Shown: piece by piece, positions 1-9,992 of the stretch
How positions within the stretch are numbered: position 1 is the first letter of the stretch
How the letters are laid out: every line of letters begins with the position of its first letter
Assembly: GCA_025766275.1 (NCBI GenBank)
Contig: JAFKAC010000021.1
Location: 620,001-684,000 of the forward strand
From: Lactarius indigo
Lineage: Eukaryota > Basidiomycota > Agaricomycetes > Russulales > Russulaceae
Length of the DNA: 64,000 nucleotides
Direction of reading: 5' to 3'
Notes under the pieces: generated by a model
Databases searched by the model: none
Seen by the model: the letters and a program-made list of their open reading frames with translations, nothing else
Told to the model about the DNA's origin: nothing
Position numbers and translations under genes: made by a program

Positions 1-686
1 GAACGGTATTTGGTGTACCATCGCGTAAAAGACATTTCTGTTACTAGATGTTGCCTGTCACTCGCAAGTTTGTCTTCCCACGGTTGTTGCACGCGGTTTC
101 TGATTTTGGTCGCAGAACGTACTCCAATCTAGTCTCATCTCACTATGACCTTTGTTCACCACGTGTTCCCGCTCTGCCTTGGTTGTGGAGATTAATGGCC
201 AACACACCCTTTATTTCACACGAACTTTTGGGATTCCATCGTTGTATTGGTTTTTTTTTTGCTCGTGCTTGTACTATCCGAGTTGGTCTTTCTTTTTTGT
301 CAAGAGAAAGCAATGTTGTCTTGTACTGGTGGCCTATATTATGTAGCAATTCTTACACTACAGTAATGACAAGCGCGTTCATTCTCGGAGGTGTTGGACA
401 GTTCGACCCGGATAACCGGTAACCGGTGACCGGACGCAGCGACCGCGTGAGCCGTTTCGGAACGCTCAGATAGACTTCTAATTCCACCTGTCATGGCAAG
501 TACGTGTCTCCACTGGCTTGTTTACTGTAGCTATGAGCGCTCGTCTCCACTCCTTCCATGTTATCTATTCACCCTCTTATCTCTATGGAACCCCATCGGG
601 CCTCTTTTTTCTCAAGCCCCACTTTTCCCCGACCTCTTATAAGCTTGGTCTTTCTTTCTCCTAGGCCCCAAGCATAAGGTCAAGCG
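1..686. promoter_or_regulatory. 5' flank and promoter of the permease gene
   Basis: No gene is supported here; the open frames are short and overlap each other on both strands. A TATA-like TTATAAG lies at 637-643, about 44 nt before the permease ATG at 687, and pyrimidine-rich tracts at about 600-660 look like a fungal core promoter. The function is inferred from position only. Confidence 0.4.
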
Positions 687-2795
687 ATGTCGGCAGACAT
701 TCGAAAACAGCGCAAACAAGCCATTGCCAGGGCTGATGAAGAGCTACTCGCCGAGCTCGGTTACAAGCAGGAATTCCGGCGAGCCTTCAAACCAATCGAG
801 GTATTTTCTCGTCCTTGCTTTCCCGTCACTTGCTCAGGGACCAACCCCCCTTGTTCAGGTTTTCGGAATCGCGTTCAGCATCGTTGGTCTCTTGCCATCT
901 ATCGCGTTTGTCCCGGTTCTCTTTTCCCCGTGCATCCTTACCAAGTAGTCTCCGACTACAGCTCGGTCTTGTTCTACTCGTTACCGAATGGTGGTCCTGC
1001 GGCCATGGTTTGGGGGGTCCGTTTCGCTTCACTTCTTACAAAAAACCCTACAACGTACTCAACAATTTCTCTAGTGGGCTGTCGCCAGTTTCTTCATCTT
1101 CATCGTTGGCCTGTCAGTGGCAGAACTTGCCTCGGCAGCTCCGACATCCGGTGGCGTATGTTGACCCCCAAAACCATTGACCCACTCACCCCACTCACTG
1201 ACGTCTTCTGCACGTGACGCAGTTGTACTTTTGGACGCACTCTTTATCCCCCCCAAAATGGCGTAATCTCCTAGCTTGGATCGTCGGATGTCAGTCTCGC
1301 ATGTCTGGAGTGGTGACATTGTCTTACCTTTCTCTTTTGCGCAGACGCCAATACCATTGGGTCCATCGCTGGGATCGCTTCGGTTGACTGGGGCGCAGCG
1401 GTTCAAATCATGGCCACGGCTGGCATCGGCTCACATGGTTCCTTTACCCCTACGAATTCGCAAACTTTGTTTGTTGCCCCACTCTTATTCCTCATTCTGA
1501 CTTGCTCACCCGGGTTACTTGCAGTGGCGTGTACGTCGGCATTGTGCTTAGTCATGCCGTCGTATGCTGTTTGGGGACAAGCGTATTGGCACGATTGCAG
1601 AATGTGTATGTTGCATTGAACATACTGTGAGCTCTTTTCCCAAATGCTATTTGATGCGATACACTCAATGCCAATGCCTCCTAGGCTCTGTCTTGCTGTC
1701 ATCATTGCACTCCCCGCTGCGACTCCCACGGAACTCAAGAATAGCGCAAGCTATGCCCTCGGAAACTTCACGAATTGGGCGTCCACTTCTAATCCACGTG
1801 GAAACTGAACACTGACCTAGGAACTACAGTGTATGACTGGCCAAATGGCTTTGCGTTTATCTTGAGCTTCTTGGCACCGCTTTGGACCATATGTGCGTCT
1901 TGCTTTTCAAATTAGTGCTTGCGACCGTGTGCCGACCAATACCTCCTTACCATACAGGCTCGTTTGACTCTGCTGTCCATATCTCTGAGGAGGCTTCGAA
2001 TGCAGCAATTGCTGTCCCGTGGGGCATCATCTGGGCCATCGGTATGGGTGGGGTTCTTGGGTGGGGTACGTCTCATTTTCCCGCCCGGGCTGCGACTTGA
2101 TCTGAATTCCCGAGATAGTGGTCAATGTGACTCTCGCGTTCTGCATGGGCCAGGACCTCGAGGGCATCATGAATAGTAGCTTTGGACAACCCATGGCTCA
2201 GATTTTCTTCAATAGCTTCGGTCAAAAGGGCACACTTGCCATGTGGTCGTTCATCATTATAGCACAGTATATGATGGGTTCTAGTATAGTCCGTGCTGTT
2301 CCTTCCCCCTAGCTGGCAGCGAGTTACGGTTGGGCTGACAACCTTTTTAGATGCTTGCTGCGTCACGCCAATCTTTCGCCTTGTAGGTCTCAAATTTCCC
2401 GCCACCAGCGACTCTCTGACCACTGTTACCGTTCAGTGCGCGGGACGGCGCTCTCCCGTTCTCCAGCTGGCTGTACCGCATGAACGGCTACACCAAGACG
2501 CCAGTCAACAGTGTCTGGTTTTGTGCCTCAGGCGCCATAGCGCTCGGTGCACTCGTGTTTGCGGGCACGCAGGCGGTCAATGCCGTCTTTGCTATCTCGG
2601 TTACGGCATTGTATGTCGCGTACTCGATTGCGATCTCCTCGCGATGGATATGGAGGAAAGAGAATGGATGGACGCCTGGAGCGTTCTCACTTGGCGCGTG
2701 GGTAAGCGCTCGTCAGTTCCAGGACGGGAACAGGAGAAACTGACCTGTCTTAACAAGAGCGGACTCTGCGCATTTATCTCGGTTACCTGGATGAT
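687..2795 (+). pseudogene. Amino-acid/choline (GABA-type) permease, 5' part, interrupted by a retrotransposon
   Basis: This is the first part of an APC-superfamily permease of the fungal GABA/choline/amino-acid type, which imports amines or amino acids across a membrane. The protein starts MSADIRKQRKQAIARADEEL and carries the family sequence ELGYKQEFRRAFKPIEVF before the first membrane segment. Later exons give LPNGGPAAMVWG, AELASAAPTSGG, GIASVDWGAAVQ, HISEEASNAAIAVPWG and FWTHSLSPPKWRN, all typical of the family. About ten short GT-AG introns join in frame, and I see no frameshift or early stop before the break. At 2791-2795 (ATGAT) the reading frame enters the LTR of a Ty3 element and stops at 2817, so the protein would lose its last membrane segments. 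The matching 3' part lies at 10439-10717. The family is confident; the substrate is not known. Confidence 0.85.
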
Positions 2796-3241
2796 TGTAA
2801 CGCCGTCACGACGTTAGCTCGACTTGAGCTTGACTAGGCGACTTTACAACTTAGCTAATCACGTCCTTTAGACGTATGGCTCGAAGGCAAGTTCTGGATG
2901 TTCGTAGACACCAGGATCTTGATAGCACTCTGAAGTGGAGGCGAGACAAAGTAGAAGGCAAGAGAAGTGACGATTGAAGAAGACCAAGATGGCGAACCTT
3001 GGTCTTCTGCGACTACCTTAAATACAAGAAAAGCAGACTTTCAAGCGCTGCTATGAGTCATCGTATCGTAGCGTCCAACGTATCGCGTAAGTAGCTCAAT
3101 CCTAATACTACTACTACTTGTACTAGGATCGAGTCATCCGTAAACTCCTAACTTCTTCGTAAACCCCGAGTCCGTGACTAATTTACCTTACCGCCGTAGC
3201 CACAACCGGTACAGTAAGGGTTCAGGATGAGAAACGTAACA
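2796..3241 (-). repeat. 3' LTR of the chromovirus
   Basis: 446 bp, TG...CA ended, apparently identical to 9993-10438. In element orientation it follows pol (stop at 3272) and the purine-rich GAAGAGGG at 3252-3245, which fits a polypurine tract 3 nt from the LTR edge. Confidence 0.95.
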
Positions 3242-3244
3242 TTA

Positions 3245-3252
3245 CCCTCTTC
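3245..3252 (-). other. Polypurine tract (plus-strand primer)
   Basis: GAAGAGGG on the minus strand, three nucleotides upstream of the 3' LTR edge at 3241. The position fits a PPT. It is short, so the call rests mainly on location. Confidence 0.6.
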
Positions 3253-3271
3253 GTAGCGTGAGACCCCAGAC

Positions 3272-6200
3272 TCACTGGAAGTCCCGCGCGATCCATTCAC
3301 GCTGCTCATCCTCGATACGTCGGAATACGTCCGCCCGCTCCAAACGGTACACGCAGTCCATCTTGTCTTCTCGGGCGACAAGCACCATCCCCCGGAGTTG
3401 GCGGATACGCGCTTGCAGGCGCGACTCCTCGTGGGCTGCGGCGCGATACCGCGTCACCTCCGCAACCAGGGACTCATCCCCTATGCGGTTAAGTGCGCGG
3501 TCTGTGAGTTTGTCGGCGGCGAGGATCACAAGATCCTCGTGGGCGATGAAGGCGCGATTCGCAGCCGAGAGACGGGGGGTGGCGTAAAGGGGTTTGCCGT
3601 AAAGATAAGGGGATCCCGGGATTACTCCCAGGACGAAAGGATTCGCACCTCCGACAATCTGCACGTGACTGGCCTGCAGCTCTACTCCGTCCGGCCCGGT
3701 GATGGGGAAGTGAATGTGATGGGGCTGTCGATTCGCCCGGAACCCTTCAGGCGCAAGGACCTGCGCCGGGTCGTCGTCTCGCGTAATGGGGGTGTGTAGT
3801 GCGACGCCGGGCAGTCGCACACGTCCTCGAGACATGGGGGTTCCGTCGGTGTGCAAGAGCCACGGGGTGATTCCGGGATCAGCAGAGTCGCGGTTCGTTC
3901 GAAGGAGGGGGTGGCTGACCGGGTAGTAATCTCCGTCGTCATGGTCAGCTTGGTTCGGCATCGCTGCCTGCGCTGCCGCAACTCGCTCAATCTCTCCTGC
4001 GCCAACCTCAACTGTTCTTTGGCCCATTCCTGAGCCGTCCTCTGCCAAACCTCCTCCGCTTCCATCTCCCTCTGGTCCTTCGTTAGATCGATCGGTCGGG
4101 AAAACTCCCCTAATACCGATAAGAGTGTCGTCTGGGGGGATGATCGCGATGGGTTCGCGGGCCCCGCTGTCGTCTCGGAAGATGTGAGCGACGGCATGCT
4201 GCTCGTCGCTGGGCTGGCGCGTGGGGTCTGGGAACCTCTGTAGGATGCCAGCCCATTCTTGAGCGGTGATATGCCCCGTTCGCACGTTTGCAGGTGTGTA
4301 CGGAGTGAGCTGGACCGTTGGAACCACGGTTTCTTCGTCGTCTTGGAGGATGTTGGCGGCGTCTTGTGCGACTTGGTCGAGGAGGATCGCCGTGGTGACA
4401 TGTCTGAGAGGAGAGGTGGGCATAGACGTAGAAGCGGATCGTAGACAAGAGTGATACTCTCCCTGGCCCTTCATGATCTCGCTTTTAAGTCCTCGTACGG
4501 CTGTTCGGGCCGTTTGATACGCCTCTATTGCTTCCGGGGCAAAGACGTCATCCTTATCGACCCACTGGTTCTCCGAGTCAGGATACCCCTTCCACTTGAT
4601 AAGATACTGCAGTTTCTTGCGGCGGCCGAAATGCCGTGAGTCCAGAACGGCCTCGACTTCGTATTCTTCTTCTCCGTCCACAAGGTCCGGTGGTGGTCGA
4701 GGGAAATTTTCACCATGCATGGCCGTGTTTTTGTACGGCGTGAGAAGATCTATGTGAAACACCGGGTGAATGCTCCACTGTGTGGGAAGTTCGAGGCGGT
4801 AGTTGTATGGGGACATCACCTGAACTATCTTAAAGGGGCCGTGGCGTCGCGCCGCAAGTTTTGCCGTTGGCTGATTGGTTCGAAGGTGTTTCCCTTCTAG
4901 CCACACTTGGTCACCGACTTGATACTTCGGGGTATTCCGATGTTTCACCCAGCTGTCCTGGGCCTTCTTGATAAGGGTCTGGGCCAACTGTCGCGCCTCT
5001 TTGAGCTGTGTGAGTCTAGTGATCACGTGCGGGATAGGGGATGGCTTATCGGTCCAATCCGCTGTCGGGTTGTAGCCCATAAGCAGCATAAAGGGGGATT
5101 GCTTCGTGTGCTCGTGAGGCCAGTTATTGTGAGCGAATTCTGCTATGGGGAGATATGCCGCCCAGTTATCTTGACGCTCGTTGGCCCAGAACCGCAGATA
5201 TTGCTCTAGCCATTGATTGGTTCGCTCCGATTGTCCGTCCGTTCGTGGGTGATACGCCGTGGAGACATTCTGTTTGATGCCTAGAATTCGGCAGACTTCC
5301 TTGGTGAACTTTGACGTAAATCGTGGGTCGCGATCACTAATGATTTTGCGCGGTAGTCCGAACCGTCTGAATACGTGAAGGACGTACAGGGTGGCCGTTT
5401 CTTCCGCCGTAATCTCTTCGTTGCACGGGATGAATATCGACGCCTTGCTGCAGTCGTGATCTGTTACGGTGAGGATGCTGTCATAGGATTGGGATATAGG
5501 TAATTTAGTAATAAAGTCCAACGCGATAGTGTGGAAGGGGGGAGCGTCCGTTATCGCGGTGATGGGGTGTAATGGCGCGTGCGTTGGTCTTGTGTTGACT
5601 TTGTTCCGTTGACAATCGGCACATCCGGTAACGTATTCATACACGTCTCGTCGAAGTTTCGGCCACCAGTAGTGTCGTTCTACTATCCGTTGAGTTCTAC
5701 TGATGCCCGGGTGTCCATGAACAGGGAGGTCGTGGTGGTCGTGTATTATCGCTCTGTACGCGGACATGGGTCCGGTAACCACCAGTCGTCCATCCTTATA
5801 CCATTCTTCGTCTATCTTCTTTAGTTGATGGGCGTCGACCCAAGCCTGAATGCTTTTTGGGTCTTGCCGTCGTCTCGGCGTTTGCAGCAGCGGGTGTATT
5901 TCCAGGGTGCGGGCGGTATTAGCGGCTCGTACGAATACTTCGGGAGGTAAGACTACCACACCTTCGTTGTCTCCCTCCCCCTGGTCATAATCTGGTCGTC
6001 GGGATAGGGCGTCCGCTCTTCCGTTGTTCTTCCCCTTGATGTGGTGGATCTCAAAATCGTATTCCATTAGTTCTAATACTTCTCGGGCAACCCGTCGGCT
6101 GATCTTCTGCGGGGTTTTCCAATACTGTAGATTGAGGTGGTCCGAGAATATCTTGATTTTATGCGGAGATCCTGCCAACAGGGGCCTCCAGTGTCTGAGC

Positions 6201-8047
6201 GCCTTGACGATGGCTAATAGTTCCAGGTCGTAGATGTCGTAGTTGCGTTCGGCTTCATTCAGCGTGGCTGAGTAATATCCTATCGGGTGCTTGCGACCAT
6301 CACTTTTCTTTTGTAGAAGTACAGCACCTACTGCGAATCCTGACGCGTCGACCTCCAATTCGAATTGATCTTGTAGATTGGGATGTGCTAATACCGGTTC
6401 TTCGGTGACAAGGCGCTTGAGGGTTCTGAACGCGCGTTCTTCGTCTTCCGCCCACTTCCATTCTGCGTCCTTCCTTGTGAGTCGGTTTAGGGGGCGTGCG
6501 TGGGTAGCAAAACCGCGGATGAAAAGTCGGTAAAAGTTACAAAAGCCCAAAAATGATCGTACGTCCCTGACCTTAGTTGGAGTTGGCCAGTCCTTGATAC
6601 CGCGAACTTTTACCGGGTCCATACGTGTTACCCCCCTTTCAAGGATTACCCCCAGGTAATCCATCCGCGGTTGGTGAAATAGGCACTTCTCGAGTTTGAA
6701 ATAAAGGTCGTGGTCTTGGGCGACGCGGAGGACGTCCGTTACCGCAGCAATGTGGTCCGCCATCGCGGAGCCTTCCCGCGTAGCGATCCCGATGTCGTCC
6801 ATGTAAACTCGGATAACTGTCCCCCTTAGTTCATGTTTTGCGATGGTGTCGCGGTAGATGTGGTTCATCATGGTTTGAAAGGTGGCCGGTGAGTTTGTGA
6901 GGCCAAAGAACATGACCGTCGGCTCGAAGAGCCCGAATTTAGTTTTGAAGGCCGCCTTCTCTTGATCTCCGTCTCGTATGCGGATGTTGTTGTACCCCCA
7001 GCGAATGTCAAGCTTTGTGTAGATGTGAGCGTTGCTGAGGTCATAAATGAGGTCCTGAATAAGGGGGAGCGGGTATTGATTGCGTATGGTGTGTGAATTG
7101 ATGACCCGGTAGTCCTGCACCGGGCGTAGTTTTCCGTCTTTCTTTTTAACGAAGAAGAATGAGGACGCGTACGGGGAAATGGAGGGTCGCAGGTATCCCT
7201 GCTGGAGTTTCTCGTCCAGAAATTCTTTGAGTTTTCCTTCCTCTTCCTGCGTTAACGGGTATATTTTGCAATCGATTGCGGAAGGGGTGTCTGGTTTGAA
7301 GTCTATGGCGTGGTCCCACGGCCTGGCGGGGGGGAAGCGTTGGGACGCTTCTTCACTGAAGAGTTTTTCAAAGGTTTTGTATACTGCCGGCAGTTCCACG
7401 GGATCTTCTTCCCCTTTTGCACGGATTGCCAGCTCCGTAGACGTAGTTGCCCGCAGGTACGTATCTTCTTCGTCCATATCAAGAACAATGGCCTCCTTTT
7501 CGTCGTCAGTGAGGGTGGCCGCGATGATGGTGTGACGATTCGGACTGTCCTGTGTGCTGATCACGACCGGCATGACCTCCTCGTGTATTACGGCGTCTCG
7601 CCAGTTGATGGTAGGTTCGTAGGTGGCTAGCCAGGGGTATCCCAGCACGATATCCTCACCCCCGAGATCGGTTATGAGAAAGCGCATAGTTCTGTGGTAT
7701 CCCTTAGCGTATACGTCAAGATCGGTAAAGTGGGTGATAGACCCAGCTTTATTTTCTGTGTTATCTATATTCCAGATTTTGCGTGGTTGTGGCAGGGGCT
7801 GTAATCCGATACCCAACTTCCTGACGAAGTTTGGATGGATAAAGTTGTCGGTTGCTCCTGAGTCAACCAATGCTTTAATGTCGGCCATTCGGTAATTCGT
7901 GCGAATTGAGACTGGGATTCGAAGAGAACGAAAGCGCGTCATAATTACAGAATTACAATTTAAAGCCCTCACCCAGGCCGATGGGTTCAGGCGTTCCGAA
8001 AACCCTCTTTCCCCCACAAATCTTGCAGTATCAAGTCCTTTACTTCG
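3272..8047 (-). CDS. pol: Ty3/gypsy Pol: protease, RT, RNase H, integrase, chromodomain and long C-terminal extension
   Basis: The frame opens at 8047 and overlaps gag by 61 nt. It has no ATG near its start and is expected to be made as Gag-Pol by -1 frameshifting. Counting from a GTG at 8017 (1581 residues): aspartic protease motif DSGA at about 52-55; reverse transcriptase with KLRPVQDYRVIN at about 296 and the YMDD active site at about 405-408; RNase H with VDASG at about 556; integrase zinc finger (HGHPG to CADC) at about 768-802; the D,D,E core with acidic residues near 834, 895 and 931; a GPF/Y-type module near 1060; and a chromodomain (YEVEAVLDSR to LIKWKGYPDSENQW) at about 1119-1153. 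About 410 residues follow the chromodomain with no domain I recognise. Such enzymes copy the element RNA inside virus-like particles and integrate the cDNA. All catalytic motifs are present. Confidence 0.96.
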   Translation of the reverse strand, partial: RSKGLDTARFVGERGFSERLNPSAWVRALNCNSVIMTRFRSLRIPVSIRTNYRMADIKALVDSGATDNFIHPNFVRKLGIGLQPLPQPRKIWNIDNTENKAGSITHFTDLDVYAKGYHRTMRFLITDLGGEDIVLGYPWLATYEPTINWRDAVIHEEVMPVVISTQDSPNRHTIIAATLTDDEKEAIVLDMDEEDTYLRATTSTELAIRAKGEEDPVELPAVYKTFEKLFSEEASQRFPPARPWDHAIDFKPDTPSAIDCKIYPLTQEEEGKLKEFLDEKLQQGYLRPSISPYASSFFFVKKKDGKLRPVQDYRVINSHTIRNQYPLPLIQDLIYDLSNAHIYTKLDIRWGYNNIRIRDGDQEKAAFKTKFGLFEPTVMFFGLTNSPATFQTMMNHIYRDTIAKHELRGTVIRVYMDDIGIATREGSAMADHIAAVTDVLRVAQDHDLYFKLEKCLFHQPRMDYLGVILERGVTRMDPVKVRGIKDWPTPTKVRDVRSFLGFCNFYRLFIRGFATHARPLNRLTRKDAEWKWAEDEERAFRTLKRLVTEEPVLAHPNLQDQFELEVDASGFAVGAVLLQKKSDGRKHPIGYYSATLNEAERNYDIYDLELLAIVKALRHWRPLLAGSPHKIKIFSDHLNLQYWKTPQKISRRVAREVLELMEYDFEIHHIKGKNNGRADALSRRPDYDQGEGDNEGVVVLPPEVFVRAANTARTLEIHPLLQTPRRRQDPKSIQAWVDAHQLKKIDEEWYKDGRLVVTGPMSAYRAIIHDHHDLPVHGHPGISRTQRIVERHYWWPKLRRDVYEYVTGCADCQRNKVNTRPTHAPLHPITAITDAPPFHTIALDFITKLPISQSYDSILTVTDHDCSKASIFIPCNEEITAEETATLYVLHVFRRFGLPRKIISDRDPRFTSKFTKEVCRILGIKQNVSTAYHPRTDGQSERTNQWLEQYLRFWANERQDNWAAYLPIAEFAHNNWPHEHTKQSPFMLLMGYNPTADWTDKPSPIPHVITRLTQLKEARQLAQTLIKKAQDSWVKHRNTPKYQVGDQVWLEGKHLRTNQPTAKLAARRHGPFKIVQVMSPYNYRLELPTQWSIHPVFHIDLLTPYKNTAMHGENFPRPPPDLVDGEEEYEVEAVLDSRHFGRRKKLQYLIKWKGYPDSENQWVDKDDVFAPEAIEAYQTARTAVRGLKSEIMKGQGEYHSCLRSASTSMPTSPLRHVTTAILLDQVAQDAANILQDDEETVVPTVQLTPYTPANVRTGHITAQEWAGILQRFPDPTRQPSDEQHAVAHIFRDDSGAREPIAIIPPDDTLIGIRGVFPTDRSNEGPEGDGSGGGLAEDGSGMGQRTVEVGAGEIERVAAAQAAMPNQADHDDGDYYPVSHPLLRTNRDSADPGITPWLLHTDGTPMSRGRVRLPGVALHTPITRDDDPAQVLAPEGFRANRQPHHIHFPITGPDGVELQASHVQIVGGANPFVLGVIPGSPYLYGKPLYATPRLSAANRAFIAHEDLVILAADKLTDRALNRIGDESLVAEVTRYRAAAHEESRLQARIRQLRGMVLVAREDKMDCVYRLERADVFRRIEDEQREWIARDFQ

Positions 8048-9972
8048 TCAGGGGCGTTGGCCACCCCCGTAAGCCATTCCTTGGCCCGTTCCTCCGCCGT
8101 TTTGTTGGTTGAAGCGGCTTGTATTTGAGCAGGAGGTACCTCCTGAGCGTAATAGTCCGTCTCCGTCATTCGGACGGTAGACGGTCCGGATTGTTGCGGT
8201 CGCCATTGTCGCGGCTGTCGTGGCTGGGGACAGTTTCGTGAGAGATGCCCTGGCGCATCACAATTGTAGCACAGGACTGTCCTTAAGTCTCGTCGCATCC
8301 CCCCTCTCCCGCGTCCCCTGACCCCGGGACCTCCTCTCGGTGGGAATGGGGGTAAATTGGTGTACGGTGGTTTACCGTAATCGATTTCTTCAGATCCAGC
8401 GAGTCTTGCCCTAGTTCGGTCAGCGGATGTGTCCATCGCCCAGGGGTTGGCGAGGTTCGGTGGGACGCTCCAGCCAGCGTTACCCGTCTTCTTCGGCTTA
8501 TTGTCCTTGTATTCGTCCACCCTAGCCCTAATGTGGATATAGTTGCGTTGTCGACGGAGCGTTGCCCTTTTCCATTCATCGAAGGTTTCTGGTTCGTCCA
8601 GATCGTAGGTCTTCTCGTATAATTTCTTCGGGAGTCCTTTTGTGAATAGATCGATGGTCTGGGGGTCATTAAGGCGGTAGCCTGCCTTCCTGGCCGCTTC
8701 TTCGAATTCGTTGACATATTTGTCGATGTCTCCATCGATCATTTTAAGGCCTTTCCTCAACAGAGCTTGAGCCTGTTCTCGTTCAAGGGTATTGACGAAC
8801 CTTTGGTTAAACCCTTCGGCCACCGCATTCCACAGATCCCGCGTGTGTTGATCTATTCCTCGTTGTATTTGTCGATTGAGCCATTTGAGATATGAGAGTA
8901 CCCATTCGCTAACGGATACCCCCTTGATGTAGGATAGGAAGAGCAGGCATCGTCGGTAATCGTTACGCATGACCGGGGTGTCGAGGTTCATTCCCCAGTA
9001 TACGTGCCATTGCGTGAGGAATGAGTCTACTTTAGTGCGGTCTCCGTCAAAAATGGTGGGAGGTTCACCGGTTAGTTTCTCATGTCCATGTCCCCCTCCT
9101 CCTGCGCCTCCACCGCCGCCTCCTCCTCCTGGGGGTCCTCCTTCCGGCGGGTTGTTCGGGAGGTCAGGTGGGTTTCCTCCTCTTCCTGGACGTCGAGGGA
9201 AGTCGTCTCCAGGCGGCCCTCCCCATCCTGGCGGAGGGTCTAGCGGTATTCCTCGTCTTCCCCCTTCTCCTGATGGGGGATCTCCCTGGTCAGGTCCAAT
9301 GGCCCGAAAGATTGCTGCATCGTCCGCAGTCATGCGGTGTCCGGTTTCAGGGTTGATGGGCATGAGATTTTGTTGCGATTCTTGTCTGATTGCTTCGGCC
9401 GCTTCTCGCGCCGCTTGTTCTCTAACGGTCATAATTTCTTCGGCCGTCATGGTGGTGGTTGCCATCTCTGCTGCTGGTGATCGTACGTGAATGACTTCTG
9501 GCTGGTCTGAGATACGCAGAGACTCAGCTCGTTGGATGGTGTATTGTTCAATAGGTCCGACACTCGCTGGTTGTCCTTCCTCGCTTTGTTCTTCTTCCTC
9601 AGTTTCTTCGCTGACCGCTTCTCCGGTGGAATGTTCTCGCAACTGACCGTCGATGGGTCCCCAGTCGGCCCGGGAATTAAGTTCGCGTGCGTCAATGTCG
9701 CACTGGTATTGTCTTCCTGCTGGTCTAACGACGTCCCAGCGGCGCTCTATGGGGTTCCACGTAATTTCCACCCAGCACAGATGGTCGAAATTAAACTCAA
9801 CAGGTCTAAACCTCGTGGGTCCGTTGAATTCCACGAAGTATCCGGTTTCGTCTCCTCGGTCTCTCCACCTGGCTGCTCCCAGGAATCGGGTTGGTACGTT
9901 ACGGTCTCCTCTTCGGTCTAGATGGTAAGGACGAAAGCTCGTCCACTGTTCCCTGGTATTGACAGTCGCCAC
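7987..9972 (-). CDS. gag: Ty3/gypsy Gag with zinc knuckle
   Basis: Gag forms the particle shell and packages the RNA. The frame is 661 codons if counted from GTG at 9972. It includes an acidic stretch (EETEEEEQSEEG, about 122-133), a glycine/proline-rich region (about 225-295), a capsid-like segment (from about 298, WHVYWGMNL and onward) and a CCHC zinc knuckle (CYNCDAPGHLSRNC) near 575-590. The frame stops at 7987. Oddly there is no ATG in this frame until 9465 (about residue 170), although the preceding 160 residues look protein-like. The start is therefore either a non-AUG codon just after the PBS (ATA, ATT and GTG lie at 9981-9970) or the distant ATG. The gag end overlaps pol and holds a slippery heptamer. 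Confidence 0.92.
   Translation of the reverse strand: MATVNTREQWTSFRPYHLDRRGDRNVPTRFLGAARWRDRGDETGYFVEFNGPTRFRPVEFNFDHLCWVEITWNPIERRWDVVRPAGRQYQCDIDARELNSRADWGPIDGQLREHSTGEAVSEETEEEEQSEEGQPASVGPIEQYTIQRAESLRISDQPEVIHVRSPAAEMATTTMTAEEIMTVREQAAREAAEAIRQESQQNLMPINPETGHRMTADDAAIFRAIGPDQGDPPSGEGGRRGIPLDPPPGWGGPPGDDFPRRPGRGGNPPDLPNNPPEGGPPGGGGGGGGAGGGGHGHEKLTGEPPTIFDGDRTKVDSFLTQWHVYWGMNLDTPVMRNDYRRCLLFLSYIKGVSVSEWVLSYLKWLNRQIQRGIDQHTRDLWNAVAEGFNQRFVNTLEREQAQALLRKGLKMIDGDIDKYVNEFEEAARKAGYRLNDPQTIDLFTKGLPKKLYEKTYDLDEPETFDEWKRATLRRQRNYIHIRARVDEYKDNKPKKTGNAGWSVPPNLANPWAMDTSADRTRARLAGSEEIDYGKPPYTNLPPFPPRGGPGVRGRGRGGMRRDLRTVLCYNCDAPGHLSRNCPQPRQPRQWRPQQSGPSTVRMTETDYYAQEVPPAQIQAASTNKTAEERAKEWLTGVANAPDEVKDLILQDLWGKEGFRNA
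7999..8005 (-). promoter_or_regulatory. -1 ribosomal frameshift heptamer (G_GGT_TTT) between gag and pol
   Basis: On the minus strand positions 8005-7999 read GGGTTTT. Gag codons begin at multiples of three, so GGT is 8004-8002 and TTT is 8001-7999: the heptamer is X XXY YYZ exactly in the gag frame. After a -1 slip the next codon is TCG at 7999-7997, which is the pol frame. It lies inside the 61-nt gag/pol overlap (8047-7987), where pol is in the -1 frame. A downstream stimulatory structure was not evaluated. Confidence 0.82.
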
Positions 9973-9979
9973 AATGAAT

Positions 9980-9990
9980 ATCTTGGTCTT
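9980..9990 (-). other. Primer-binding site, self-priming (Tf1/sushi-like) type
   Basis: Two nucleotides after the 5' LTR edge (9993) the minus strand reads AAGACCAAGAT. This is the exact complement of ATCTTGGTCTT inside the same LTR (minus strand 10187-10177). No tRNA 3' end is obvious. In Tf1-like elements the first 11 nt of the mRNA fold back onto the PBS, and the fit here is also 11 nt. Confidence 0.75.
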
Positions 9991-9992
9991 AA

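Noticed and set aside
3682..4448. Open frames of 239 and 112 codons on the minus strand inside pol
   Set aside because: They lie in other frames of the intact pol tail and are low-complexity Ser/Pro/Arg translations; no motif.
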